Origin: Chara braunii
Taxonomy: Eukaryota; Streptophyta; Charophyceae; Charales; Characeae
Assembly: GCA_003427395.1 (NCBI GenBank)
Contig: BFEA01000006.1
Location: 1,288,972 to 1,327,378 of the forward strand
DNA: 38,407 bases
Direction: 5' to 3'
Shown here one piece after another: positions 9,971-18,902 of the stretch. Every line of letters starts with the position of its first letter. Positions within the stretch are counted from its first letter, which is position 1. The position numbers were made by a program, and so were the translations under genes. The notes beneath the pieces are model-generated. The model saw only the letters and a program-made list of their open reading frames with translations, was not told the origin of the DNA and did not search any database.

Positions 9971-10282
9971 TTTGGAATTTTCGGTAGCATTTTCCCACCC
10001 CGCATGGGGCCAAAAATGTGCCAAGAGGAAGGAAAGTGCAAGAGGGACACGCTAACTTTCAAAATGCCGCAAATTAAAATTTTCAAAAAAATAAATGAGT
10101 AAATAAATAAATAAATAACGAGGTGGAAGAGAGTGAAGAGAAGCTAAGTCTTGGATTTTTTCAAAAATTTCGGCAGCATTTCGTTACCCCCATGGGGTTG
10201 AAGTGTGCCGTCAAGAAAAGACTAAGTAAAATGGAAAAATTTGGCCAGCGCTTCGCTACCCTCAAGGGGTCAAAATGTGCGC
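9971..10282 (-). repeat. Three diverged 50-bp leader repeats
   Basis: Copies near 9971-10020, 10160-10213 and 10230-10282. In the coding sense each has GCACA, then ACCCCATGGGG (variously mutated) and ATGCTGCCGAAATTTT. The centre is a short palindrome. A related word (GCTGCCGAAATTT) recurs in the LTR of element D at about 32840, 33080 and, degraded, 33326. Confidence 0.7.
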
Positions 10283-11236
10283 AGACAATAAAGAAAGACT
10301 AAGTCCTAGCAAGATGTAGAGGTGTCACAGAAAATTTTGAATTTTCAGAATAAATAAAATAAATAAAATAATAATAAATCAGAAAATAAGAAAACAAGTA
10401 GGGAAGAAGATGATTCAAATTTTTGGAGGACAAGAGAAATTTTAAATCAAAGAGAAAGAAAAAAGAAGAAAAACAGAAAAATTCAGAGTTGGGTGTGGGG
10501 GGGGGATGAAAAAGTGATGAAGAAAGAGAGAAAGAAGTGAGAAGAGAAAGAAAAAGGTAAGATGGGGGATGGGGGAGATGAAGGGGTTGTAGTTAGGGGA
10601 CGGAAGGAGGAGAAGAGGGTGGTAGAATGGGAGAGAAGGATATGAAAAAGGTGGAGAGGAGTAGATGAGATTAGTGAGAAATGGTGAGTGGGGAGGAGAG
10701 GAGAGAAAAAGGTTGTGGAAGATGGGTGGAGAGGGAGGGAGGAGTGGAGAGTAATGGTAGGGGGGAGAAAAGGTGATTAGATGATGTGGGAAGAGAGAAA
10801 GGGATTGGGGGGTAGTAGGTTAATGGTAGGAGGGTGATACCAGGCTCTTGGGTGACCAAAAGCAGGGTTCTACCAAGATCCACAGCATCTTGGCCTTCAA
10901 AAAGGTTGATGGCCTGATGCCACAGCAAAACAAAAGACATGCTGATGATCTAGGGTTGGTTGAGATCTTGATCAGCCACCCTAGTGCCACAGTCACACAG
11001 CCCCCTAACCAAGGGGGAGTCTTGAGCAGTTGTCAAACTGTTGCTGCAACAGTGGATAGTAGTAAAAAACATATATATATATATATGTTTGTGGCGCAGC
11101 CCCCTAGCCAGGGGGGTCTTCAACAGGTGTCCGCGTGGATTTGCAGGTTGCCACGTCTGCAGGCACCTTCAGCCACGGCGTGTGCACTGGGGGGGGGCAA
11201 ATAGCTTCGCAGCCCGCCGTTCGCTGCTCGCCGACA

Positions 11237-11271
11237 GGGGGGGGGAGGGGGGGGGGGGGGGGGGGGGGGGG
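11237..11271. repeat. Poly-G run
   Basis: 34 G and one A (11246) on the plus strand. Long homopolymers are often miscounted in assemblies, and on DNA or RNA such a run could form quadruplexes. Confidence 0.9.
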
Positions 11272-11415
11272 TGTAAATAGCAGGTGTGGAATTGTTCAAC
11301 ACGAACGTTCCTCACTATACAACCATGCATACAGTTTGGCCAGTGTGTTATAGCACTGGCTACACACGCACATGAGTGCTGCCTGCCCGGGTTCAAACCC
11401 TGGCAGCAACAGCAT

Positions 11416-11477
11416 CCCGGATATCTTGATAATATATATCCGGGAGCGGGGCGGGGCGGGGCGGGGCGGGGCGGGGC
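11416..11477. repeat. Perfect hairpin followed by (GCGGG)n
   Basis: CCCGGATAT (11416-11424) and ATATCCGGG (11436-11444) form a perfect 9-bp inverted repeat around 11 bases. It is followed at once by GCGGG pentamers to 11477. Both lie in the leader of element B, about 240 bp downstream of its PBS in the coding sense. Confidence 0.85.
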
Positions 11478-11719
11478 AGTGTGGGCTCGTGGCGCGTGCG
11501 CGCGTGCGGCGGCTTTGGCCTTGGCGCTTCCGCGCACGCGTGCGTGGTGGCGCTCTCCTTTTTCGCCACGTGTCAGTCTCTTCCCGCTGCTGCTTTTCTC
11601 TTTTTTTCTTTGCTGCCGCACCGAAACAACACCTGAAAATCCCGCTGTCGGGATTACACCGATCCCACACCCGCTGTCGCCTGCAGGGGGAAGGGCGGGT
11701 TGGAGCGGGGACCGTTCCC

Positions 11720-11731
11720 GCTCTGATACCA
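11720..11731 (-). promoter_or_regulatory. Primer-binding site of element B, initiator Met-tRNA type
   Basis: The minus strand reads TGGTATCAGAGC, complementary to the 3' end of plant initiator methionine tRNA (GCUCUGAUACCA). It lies one base inside the 5' LTR, the standard position for starting minus-strand DNA synthesis, and it fixes the orientation of B. Confidence 0.95.
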
Positions 11732-11732
11732 C

Positions 11733-12088
11733 TGTGCCGGACCCGCCAGCATGGCGGTCCGACAGGATGGAGAAGAAGGGTGGACGAAGGAGGAGGTAGA
11801 GATTGAGCTGGAAGGGACAGCGCAACTACGACGCAGACTCCACACGCACATACTCCAAGATCTGCAAAAGTGAAGAATACCGAAAAAGAGACAACTGCTG
11901 GGGTATACCCCCAACGGACTGACTAGTTGGACTGGACTGGACTGGACTGGTACCGACAGTGGTACCGGGCAGGACTAGGACAACACACGGCCTGTGGGAT
12001 CAGGCCACGGCCTGGTCCCACAGGCCGAACTGGGCAAATAGCCAAATAGGCCCTGGCTGTAGGCCAGGGCAGATGAAGGCCCGCTGCA
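11733..12088 (-). repeat. 5' LTR of element B
   Basis: 356 bp, TG...CA, a direct copy of 1650-2000. It carries four GGACT pentamers near 11932-11951, where the other LTR has fewer. It has the palindrome GGGGTATACCCC (11900-11911) and a nested inverted repeat, GGCCTGTGGGA (11989-11999) with TCCCACAGGCC (12016-12026), around CAGGCCacGGCCTG. The 3' LTR has two mismatches in the outer repeat. Confidence 0.95.
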
Positions 12089-12093
12089 GGAAG
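12089..12093. other. Target-site duplication of element B, right copy (GGAAG)
   Basis: Same five bases as 1645-1649. The element A reading frame resumes immediately after it at 12094 in the correct phase. Confidence 0.92.
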
Positions 12094-12516
12094 TCTAGAG
12101 GGACTAGGTCGATTGATATGAATATTAGAGGAAAGTGGTGCCCTGGGATGGTGGATACTGAGGCAGAAATGAACATTATGATTTTAAAAACGATTGAAAA
12201 ACTAGGGTTGAAAATCGACAAGAGAGATTGTGGGTATCTCAATGGGGTCAGTGGAAAGTCAGGGTACACGAGTATTGCATCAAATGTGATCGTGGAAGTA
12301 GGACAAGTCAAGGTCCGCTTCTGCTTCTACATCATGCCAAGCCTGAATCTTCCCATATTATTCGGAAGGTCCTTCTTATCACGATCAGAGACCCTCATCA
12401 TGAACAAGCATGACGGGACCATGTTCGTAATTTTATGTGACCCTGCATGTGGAAATTTCGAAGTTATTACCTGTAAAAATACAGGTCCCCACAATTTGAA
12501 AACCGCCCCAATGTAA
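12094..12516 (+). pseudogene. Aspartic protease of element A, catalytic Gly changed
   Basis: Continues the element A frame cut at 1649. It aligns without gaps with the protease of element D: an 18-residue stretch after KMDWK, then MVDTEAEMN, the segment VIVEVGQVKV, ILFGRSFL, the SETLIMNKHDGT segment, CDPACGNFEVITC and KNTGP. The catalytic DTG triad is DTE here (12154-12162); a single G to A in GGG or GGA gives GAG, so the protein should be inactive. Retroelement proteases cut Gag-Pol. The frame shifts near 12510; the alternative frame goes on with RSYTFEES, matching GSFTIEDS of element D. Confidence 0.85.
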
Positions 12517-13318
12517 GGTCATATACCTTTGAGGAATCTTAGGATAAAAGAAAGGAACTAGAATGGCGGTCGGACGAGGAAGATGAGGAAGAAGAAAATG
12601 AGGGGTTAACATTGAGCTTGGCTAACACTGACCAAGCAATGTACATGATCTTCGCTTATGAGATGGCGGAACCAGAGGCAATTCGGGCATTGGCTAACAA
12701 GTTGTATGATTACCGTGAAGTGGGGAGAATGGATTTGGTATACAGACCGCCCCCTCGAGAAGAAAGAATGCAAGAACTATATGCTCAGGTTAGCGGCTGG
12801 CATTTTTTACGGGTGGGCTCAAGCAAGGAGGAAAAAGGAGGTACAAGACGGTAGACAAAAAAAATCATCTAGTCCCGGTATTAGTGACACACGAGGAGAG
12901 TGTGTACTATGAGCAAGAAAGAGAACTGATAAGGCAAATGCGAGAAAAGTGGGAGGAAGAAGACTGCCGTATTAACAAAGAGACGAAAAACAGTCTGATC
13001 GTTGGGGAGTCCGAGTTCCTAACTAAGCGGCACTGGCCTAAGCTAACCATAGGAAAGACAGGTCATGGACCTGTTACACCGGTAGAACCAGCCATGTACC
13101 CTACCCATAGCAAGGTTGCTCCTATCTTGACCGAACTAGGAGCTAGCCCAATTGTACATGTACGGACTTATAAGGCGAAGATACAAGGATCGAGTCCATC
13201 ATGCTCCTGGCTAGCTCTTTTTGCAAAAGGTCGACGTCAACTCGAGTCTCATTTATTCCCACAAGCAGGCTACAGGGACTCGAACATGTTAGCTCTAAAT
13301 TACAAAGACTATGGGTAG
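12517..13318 (+). pseudogene. Protease-downstream linker ORFs of element A, function unknown
   Basis: After the frameshift near 12510 and a TAG at 12540-12542 the frame stays open to 12852: an acidic stretch, then LANTDQAMYMIFAYEM, ALANKLYDYREVG and PPPREERMQELYAQV. A further frame change near 12838 leads into VTHEESVYYEQERELI, a charged helical region and a Pro/Thr-rich C-terminus that stops at 13318. I recognise no RT, RNase H or integrase motif. It may be the spacer that normally joins protease to RT, or the C-terminus of a short gag-pro polyprotein. The equivalent part of element D is not visible because repeat X interrupts it. Confidence 0.5.
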
Positions 13319-13350
13319 TTAGAATAAAGGTTCATGTTGTAAGAAGCGCC

Positions 13351-13606
13351 CGACAGTTGCTCGCACGGGGAGCAACGAAGTCAGCTTGTTTAGTTTTCTT
13401 CTATTCTATTTTATCTTTTTTCTTTTCCTCTCCTTTTTTTTTTCGATCTGGTAAAAACAGTTTTTAGGCTCCTGCTGTAACAGGACCCCGACAGTTGTCC
13501 ACACGGGGAGCAGCGAAGTCAGTTTGTTTAGTTTTCTTCTATTCTATTTTATCTTTTTTTTTTTTTTCTCTCCTTTCTTTTTTTTCGATCTAGTAAAAAC
13601 AGTTTC
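13351..13606 (+). repeat. Tandem duplication of a hairpin plus T-rich tract
   Basis: Two copies about 138 bp apart, each CGACAGTTG..CACGGGGAGC, a CAGTTTGTTTAG-like part, a long T/C-rich run and TAGTAAAAACAGTTT. The first has a perfect 7-bp hairpin, GTTGCTC / GAGCAAC (about 13356-13376); in the second the stem is degraded. It lies just after the last reading frame of element A. A transcript-end or packaging role is only a guess. Confidence 0.75.
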
Positions 13607-14407
13607 TACATGAAGATTTGAATACTGCCTGAAACAAGGGTGAAGTTCATTTATAACCTGCCGTAGACTACGGAGGCGAACATTGAACACATAAAAGCGC
13701 ATTTACAGAAAATGAAATAAGTAAATTTCGGCCGACAAATTGTAAAAGGGCATATGACTCTCCCTCTGTATGATAGTCATTAACATGCTTAGATTCACTT
13801 GCTCGGAATGTGAGGCATTTTTAGGAATTACATATAAGTTACCCCAACGAGAAAGGAATCTATTCTAATAAAAGCGGCAGTACCTTTGGGTAAAGGAGAC
13901 AATGTTGGTAAAACTTGGCAACGAACTCGGAAGGAACTGGGTACTCGTGAGCATGAAGGAAGTCAGAGTTGAACAAGCGAGAAAACTGTGGGCAAGGGTG
14001 CAAGCACGATCACACGCGCAAGCAATCGAGAGTCAAATACAAGTGGATAACCGAGCACCCGCGAGGTAAGCAATCAAGAGCGCTAGAGAGGACGAGCGAG
14101 CAAAAATGACGAAGCAAAGGGCGAGAACGCTAGTCACGGTCAAGCTCGAACTACGATGCCGCCTTCAGCGAGAGCGCAATCCATGAGACGGCAAGAGGAT
14201 CGTGAACGCTGAGTGCATTGGCAATAAGCAGGGGAGAGAGAGAGAGAGAGGGAGAGGAATGAGACATCAGCTAAGGAGGTGAGAGCTACATGGAGAAGGG
14301 AAAGGAGTAAAACGCAATCGTAAGAAAGGAGGAGAAGGAGTGAATGCGATAGTGAGGAAGGGAGAAACGGACACAAGGAGGAATGAGACTTAGCGAGACC
14401 AGACGAC
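13607..14407. other. Non-coding tail of element A
   Basis: About 800 bp without a supported gene. It is A/G-rich toward the right, with repeated short words such as GAGCGAGC and AAGCAATC.AGAG and a GA microsatellite at about 14226-14252. It is probably the 3' untranslated part of element A. Confidence 0.5.
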
Positions 14408-14512
14408 AAATGAGGGAGAGGGAGGAGAAAAGAAAGGCGTACGAGGAAAAGAAGGAGAGAGTATCAAGGAAGAAGGTTAAGAAAAGAAGGAGAGGAGATA
14501 AAAGCGAGACGA
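14408..14512 (+). other. Purine-rich tract, possible polypurine tract of element A
   Basis: About 100 bp with very few pyrimidines on the plus strand, placed between the coding part of element A and its presumed 3' LTR. A polypurine tract primes plus-strand DNA synthesis and should sit at the LTR border, but I cannot identify the TG start of the LTR here, so the assignment is tentative. Confidence 0.35.
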
Positions 14513-14784
14513 AAGTTCACCTTTGCTCTTCGAGAATTTAGAAAATGTCGAGAGAGTTAGTGATCGTTCGACGGATTTCCTTGGTAAATCGGGGCGCGGC
14601 CACCAAACTGTTTGAGGTGAGTTATTTCCTTTAGAATATTATTATTACTATTTTATGGATTATTATTATCATTATTATTATCTATATATATTTTTTTCCA
14701 AGTGGATATACGTTGACAGGAAAAATGAGAATGGGATTTATATGGTCACGATTAAAGCAGTAGAAAGGGAAAGCAAATCTTCGG

Positions 14785-14883
14785 ACCTTTCACCACTTCA
14801 GGACCATTCAGGATTTTCAGACTGCCAAAAACTCTCACTTCAGAATTTTCATTCCTGAATTTTCAGCTACCCGATAACCGCTT
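14785..14883 (-). repeat. Repeat X, inverted copy
   Basis: The minus strand matches 38163-38275 almost base for base (CACAAGCGGTTATCGGGTAG, then CTGAAAATTCAGGAATG and so on). Homology starts at the same base in both places and ends near GGTCCGAAGA. Flanking sequence differs, so this is a dispersed repeat of unknown class. Confidence 0.85.
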
Positions 14884-17800
14884 GTGTTACCGGATCGACT
14901 GTCGTCGTGACGAAGAAAAAAGTTTAACATTTAAAAACGATAAAGGGAGACTTTTGTGCGGGTCGCCCTGTTAACCCACTGGACCAGTCTCAGAAGGTAG
15001 TAGAAAACCCATGTACAGGTCGAACGATTGCCCTATGAAACTGGGACAATTGACATAATCAGAAGGTGGCGGTACTCTTGTGTGTGCTACCTCACCACCT
15101 TGATTAACTAGGGATCTGCTTGAGATTGAAAGGTGGAGGGATAATTATGTGCATCTATTTCCCTGACCATATGGACGAACAAGCGAGTGATGACTAAGCA
15201 AACGCATACGGCAAAAAGGGTGAAGACTGTTGTGAGAATCATCACGCCGCTTGGCTGAAATAGCTTGATAAAAGGTTGTCTTACTGATCTCCTGTGAATC
15301 GAACCAGTAATGGGAAACTACTGTGCGAGTCTTCCTAGTACTTGTTTGATACCTGACCAACTAACTCAAAGAAAAGCTGGTACATGAGAGAGTGAGCGAT
15401 GATAGGATACTCATGTGTGAGTAATCCAACTATTTGCTCACACATGACTAATGATGTGATTGACCACAAATGATTTGCCTATCTTATACTAAGTCAAAAG
15501 GATGAGGGAAATCTAGTACTAACTTTCCTTCTTATTAGCGGTCAGAAAAAATTAAGTCTTTGCACTTATTCAAGGTGTAGTAAGGGCCTCCAGTGAGGGT
15601 CATCCTATTCACACACTTGACTCTAAGACTGACTAACGATTTGCAGGGAGTAATAAATCACATTGCTTTTTTTTTTTCTTTACCAACTTACTTACTCTCA
15701 TACGGTCCGGTCACCAAACAGGAAATAGGAGGACTTATGTAGGCGTCGTCCTATTACTTTTTTAAGATATGGACTACTCATTACCCAAGGAAGTAGTAGG
15801 GGGGCCCTTGTTGGGGTCAACCTATTACTTGCTTCATTCTACACTAACTTGCGAGGTGAGATACTCCTGTAGGAATATCCTAAACACTCGTCTTCTGTTC
15901 AAACTGACCAAATCTTAGATCAGTTGGTTTCAGGAGAGCAATAAGATGCCCTTGTGAGAATCGTCCTATTACATTCACGAGGTTGACAAGGCATTTGGTC
16001 ACGTGATAGTAGGGGGCTCTTGTGCGAGTCACCTATTATTCGCTCAGACCGTTATTAACCTCAAGGAGGGGGTTGAAATCCAGATAGCTCCGAGTGATAC
16101 CTAAAGCAAGTAGTAGGGTGCCCTGGTAAGAGCCTCAAGTATTTGTTTCAAGAGGGATACTCTTGTATGAACTATCCGGCTACTCGGAACAGATCTTTTG
16201 TATTATCTTACTAACCATTTGCGTTTGCATTGAGTGGGACTAGAAAGGGAGTCAAGTACTCATGTGTGATTTACTCGACTACCTGTTTAATTAACAAATT
16301 GCTTGGTGTTGACAAAGTAGTAAGAGATTCATGTCTGAATCAACCTGCTACTTAAGTATGTCACGACAAATAGAAGAGAGGGGAAAGAACAATGCTCTTG
16401 TTGGAGCTAGCTCACACGAACCTAGAAAAAAAACAAAGAAAGAAGTTAGGGTCGCGAGAAAAAGGAGCTTAAGAACCACTGCGTGGTCCATATCCGTTTA
16501 TGGCTTTCGAATGCAAGGCCACAACGGCAAATAAGTTAAAGCTCTACTACATAAGCACCAAGGGGTGTGCTTATTTCGAAAGAGAGAGAATGCAAGGACT
16601 TAGAGTAGGAGAAATGTGAGTTTTTCCAAGACAACTTAGGACACAGGCATGATACTCCTTGAACGAAAGGGGAAGGGGACATACGACTTAGGGTAAGGTT
16701 GTGAGAGTAGAACTTAGGGGTTCGACCTTGGGATGTCGATCCCAAAGCTCACAATCCAGATCTAAGGGTTTGACCCTTCGATATGAATATGTTGGAAATC
16801 AAGTGGGAGTATTGAAGCTTTGTTGCCCTGTGTGTGTGCAGGTCTCTGTTTAATCTACTACAATTGAAGGAAAGAGGTTCTACAAAAAAGGACCCGAACT
16901 TTCCGCTATCTATCGATAACAGGTCAGTTGTTTCACTGATTCAACTTTTCACTTTGACTTGATATCTACGTCTAAAGTCAAACCCTGTGGTCAGTAAAAT
17001 TGTAACATGTGGTCATTGCCTAAATGACCTTAGTCACTCTCAAGGGTCCTTTGAAGAAATGTGAGGGGGTTGGGCTTACGTCTAAGAAAAAATAGAGTTG
17101 TCGTACATGGTTTGGGGAAGTCAAGGACTCGGTCAATGGTTGATGGTTGACGCCGTTAGTGCATGGCATATGAACTGTCTTTGCATCATTCTGTGCAGGT
17201 TTGTTTTGTGCGTGGTTTGGATTGAACTGGGCTTGATCTCGTGAAGAGTCTTTGACACACAACACTTCTGAAAGCGGGAAGGGTTCTCGGCGGTAATACC
17301 TCTATATTCATTATCAGTTCTATATAACTTTTGTAATATCTTATATTCAGTTAAGTCATGACATATTAAGTAGAATAGAATGTCCTAGGTAGTAAGATGA
17401 TTTGATTGGTACTTTGTTCTCTTTTGGTAGGAAAGTAACACATTTTAGATTCAGAAGCGGATATAGACAGCCTTATAAAAGTTCCACCTGGATATCTAGA
17501 AGTCTAGGATAGGGAAATCATATCATGAACCTGACTTGATTAACGGGTCATTCTTATGAGTCTTACCGCGCGTACCCTATTCTTATACTGCGATGATCGA
17601 GCAAACGCCCTTGGCCAACCTACCTCTACAAGGGCAAGTAAAAACCTTCGCATGTGGGCCGATAGCTGAGCAGGGATACGCCTACCTAAGGGTGGTGGCA
17701 ACCTCTTGGGTAAAGGTAAGTTGTACCTCACGGCACCCCGACCTGTCGTGGGGTGTCGTGGGAGGTATAGCCCGCGCGCAAGGTCGGAGTGGTGATTGTT

Positions 17801-17891
17801 TTTTTTCAACAAACTCTGAAGAAACATCCTGCGTGACACGACCGTGAGGCTCAGCGCTTCCCAAGAGGGTGTAGGACCGCCGCGCGCGACA
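14884..17891 (+). repeat. LTR-like block, presumed 3' LTR of element A
   Basis: Non-coding. Its right part resembles the 5' LTR of element D: matching words near 16910 and 33510 (ATAACaGGTCaGTTGT), near 17200 and 33800 (TGCAGGT.TGTT.TG), and from 17650-17790 to 34660-34800 (the GGGATACGCC and GTAAGT.GTG words). Resemblance ends at GCGCGCGACA (17891), equivalent to the D LTR end at 34916, which supports that boundary. The left limit is unresolved; the block is at least 3 kb, far longer than most LTRs. The plus orientation agrees with element A. Its left half is the hairpin array 15063-16353. Confidence 0.55.
15063..16353 (+). repeat. Array of about 15 covarying imperfect hairpins (LTR of element A)
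   Basis: Units 60-130 bp apart, each an outer inverted repeat around an apical sequence resembling ACTCTTGTGTGAGTCATCC. Stems seen: AAGGTGG/CCACCTT (15063-15101), AATAGGA/TCCTATT (15724-15755), AAGTAGTAGG/CCTATTACTT (15791-15830, one G-U type pair), ATAGTAGG/CCTATTAT (16007-16040), GGATA/TATCC (16155-16177), AGTCaAGTA/TACTcGACT (16250-16280), AAGTAG/CTACTT (16315-16353). Inner stems such as ACTC/GAGT (15409-15422) and GATTC/GAATC (16326-16341) enclose six bases. Stem sequences differ while pairing is kept, which suggests selection on RNA or DNA structure. Confidence 0.8.
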
Positions 17892-18419
17892 ATGCATACG
17901 CACATAGTGGCATCTACGACTGTGTCAGCATAGTTTCTTAGACTTACTGTCCCTCCTGTCAGAGGCTTGGACCGCCAGTCTGCCACGATCGCACGGTTGT
18001 CGTCAAGTCGACAACTTTTCTCAGGGGTATCATCGACCCTGGGTGAGGCAGTTGTACCCCTATCCATCAGTCACATGCATCTGCGCAGATTGTTGGGTTC
18101 ACCCATTTGATGAGTACGTAAAAACCCAACGAAAACAGTGTGGCAAAGTCATGCTTATTTTGAATGTATAGTGTTTATGACGACACGTACGCACACACAT
18201 ACATAGAGGAACACACGACGCATACACATATGCATTGAGGAACCTATACTAGAGATTGGAGATGCAGATTCCATATGTGCGCAACTTAGAATTTCCAACA
18301 ATTCACCACATTAAAACAGTTTTGGAGATCCAGTCGCAAGGCGCTTAACAACGCGGAATACAACAATATAATATTAGCACCCCGATCAAAGGTAGGCGTC
18401 TATCCTTCACTATTCACGT
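17892..18419. other. Unassigned non-coding stretch
   Basis: No gene, domain or clear repeat. It has CA/TA-rich simple sequence near 18180-18240. The first five bases, ATGCA, would be the target duplication of element A if the LTR end at 17891 is right; the partner lies outside the window. Confidence 0.4.
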
Positions 18420-18640
18420 TTGTCTTCCTCTTCTCTCTCTCTTCCTCTGCCGTCTCTTTTTTTGTGTGCGTCTGTCTGTTTGTTTGTGTTTGTCAGTCTG
18501 TTTGACTGTCTGTGTTTATCTTTATCTGTTCATGTCTGTCTGTCTGTTTTTTCTCTATCTTTCTTCGTTTTCCTCCTTCTTCCACTTCCTCTATCTCTTC
18601 CTCCTCCTCTTTTTTTTTTTCTTCTTCTTCTGTGCGGTCC
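18420..18640. repeat. TCTG/TCC pyrimidine-rich tract 1
   Basis: T/C-rich simple sequence with many GTCTGTCTGTTTG words, ending in TTC/TCC repeats. It directly precedes a degenerate 18S fragment. Frames across it encode only Leu/Ser/Cys/Val-rich low-complexity peptides and are not genes. Confidence 0.85.
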
Positions 18641-18853
18641 GTCCTTCCTTTGAGTGACAAGGTTTAATGAACTTCACATAACATTCCCAGTTGCACACTG
18701 ATGGGATCATGGCGATCCATGCACTGCACCAGACTACTCAATCAGTGGGAGCGATAGGCGGTGAGTACAAAGGGCCATAACGTAATCAGCAAGAGTTGAT
18801 GGTTCATGCTTACAAGACATTCCTCGTTCAAGATCGATACTTTCGACAATCTA
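18641..18853 (-). pseudogene. Degenerate 18S rRNA 3' fragment, copy 1
   Basis: The plus strand is antisense to the 3' domain of nuclear 18S rRNA: TCCTTCC....TGA.AAGGTT.A.TG.ACTTC, then the equivalent of ACTTCACCGGACCATTCAATC in mutated form, GGGAGCGA..GGCGGTG.GTACAAAGGG, and finally TTCCTCGTT.AAGA. Strong divergence means it is not a functional gene. The recognition rests on conserved 18S sequence I know, compared by eye. Confidence 0.8.
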
Positions 18854-18854
18854 A

Positions 18855-18902
18855 AAATAATAGTAATAATAATAATGATAATAATAATAATAATAATGAT
18901 CA
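18855..18902. repeat. (AAT)n microsatellite
   Basis: AATAAT repeats with occasional AGT or ATG interruptions, inserted after the rRNA fragment. Confidence 0.9.

Larger units (their letters stand above)
9531..11719 (-). other. Long 5' leader of element B
   Basis: About 2.2 kb between the PBS and the gag ATG, without a credible gene. In coding-strand order it holds GC-rich and homopolymer DNA (11090-11560), a purine-rich stretch on the plus strand (10420-10830), three diverged copies of a 50-bp motif (9971-10282), AT-rich low-complexity DNA and telomere-like AAACCCTAA words (9748-9774). Several GC-rich frames open here but they are compositional and show no domain. Confidence 0.7.
1650..12088 (-). 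mobile_element. Element B: complete nested Ty3/gypsy chromovirus, decayed
   Basis: A full-length LTR retrotransposon of 10.4 kb on the minus strand: 5' LTR 11733-12088, initiator-Met PBS 11720-11731, a 2.2-kb leader, gag (9530 to about 7342), protease, RT, RNase H, integrase and chromodomain (7282 to 2944), then the 3' LTR 1650-2000. The pro-RT-RH-IN order plus a C-terminal chromodomain places it among the chromoviruses. Both LTRs run TG...CA and are flanked by GGAAG. Its coding frame is broken by stops (9186, 7522, 3846) and frameshifts (about 5985, 5441, 5289, 5072, 3206), so it is not autonomous now. No clear polypurine tract is visible next to the 3' LTR. Confidence 0.95.
1..17891 (+). 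mobile_element. Element A: gag-protease LTR retroelement, Ty3-like, interrupted by element B
   Basis: Forward element inferred from pieces in order: decayed gag with zinc knuckle (383-1649), the nested minus-strand insertion B (1650-12088), protease (12094-12516), a linker reading frame to 13318, a non-coding tail with a purine-rich tract (14408-14512), and an LTR-like block ending near 17891. The gag-protease matches element D at 35316-38162 segment by segment, and the LTR-like block resembles the 5' LTR of D in the same orientation, so I read it as the 3' LTR of A. The 5' LTR would lie left of the window. No reverse transcriptase or integrase of A is seen. The outer limits are inferences; the order and orientation of the parts are read directly. 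Confidence 0.6.

Noticed and set aside
11340-11410. tRNA gene or tRNA-derived SINE (box B-like GGGTTCAAACCC near 11388)
   Set aside because: The T-arm-like hairpin is plausible, but I could not find a matching acceptor stem, a D-arm or a good box A at the right distance on either strand.
11169-11825. Long Pro/Arg/Ala-rich frames on both strands
   Set aside because: GC-rich composition and a poly-G run open all frames; they cross the PBS and LTR border of element B.
14520-14640. Splice-donor-like GAGGTGAGTT as part of a host gene
   Set aside because: No open exon with a recognisable domain lies upstream, and the surroundings are retroelement tail sequence.
17540-18067. 175-codon minus-strand frame
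   Set aside because: It lies across the A LTR end, shows no domain, and the related part of the D LTR does not keep the frame.
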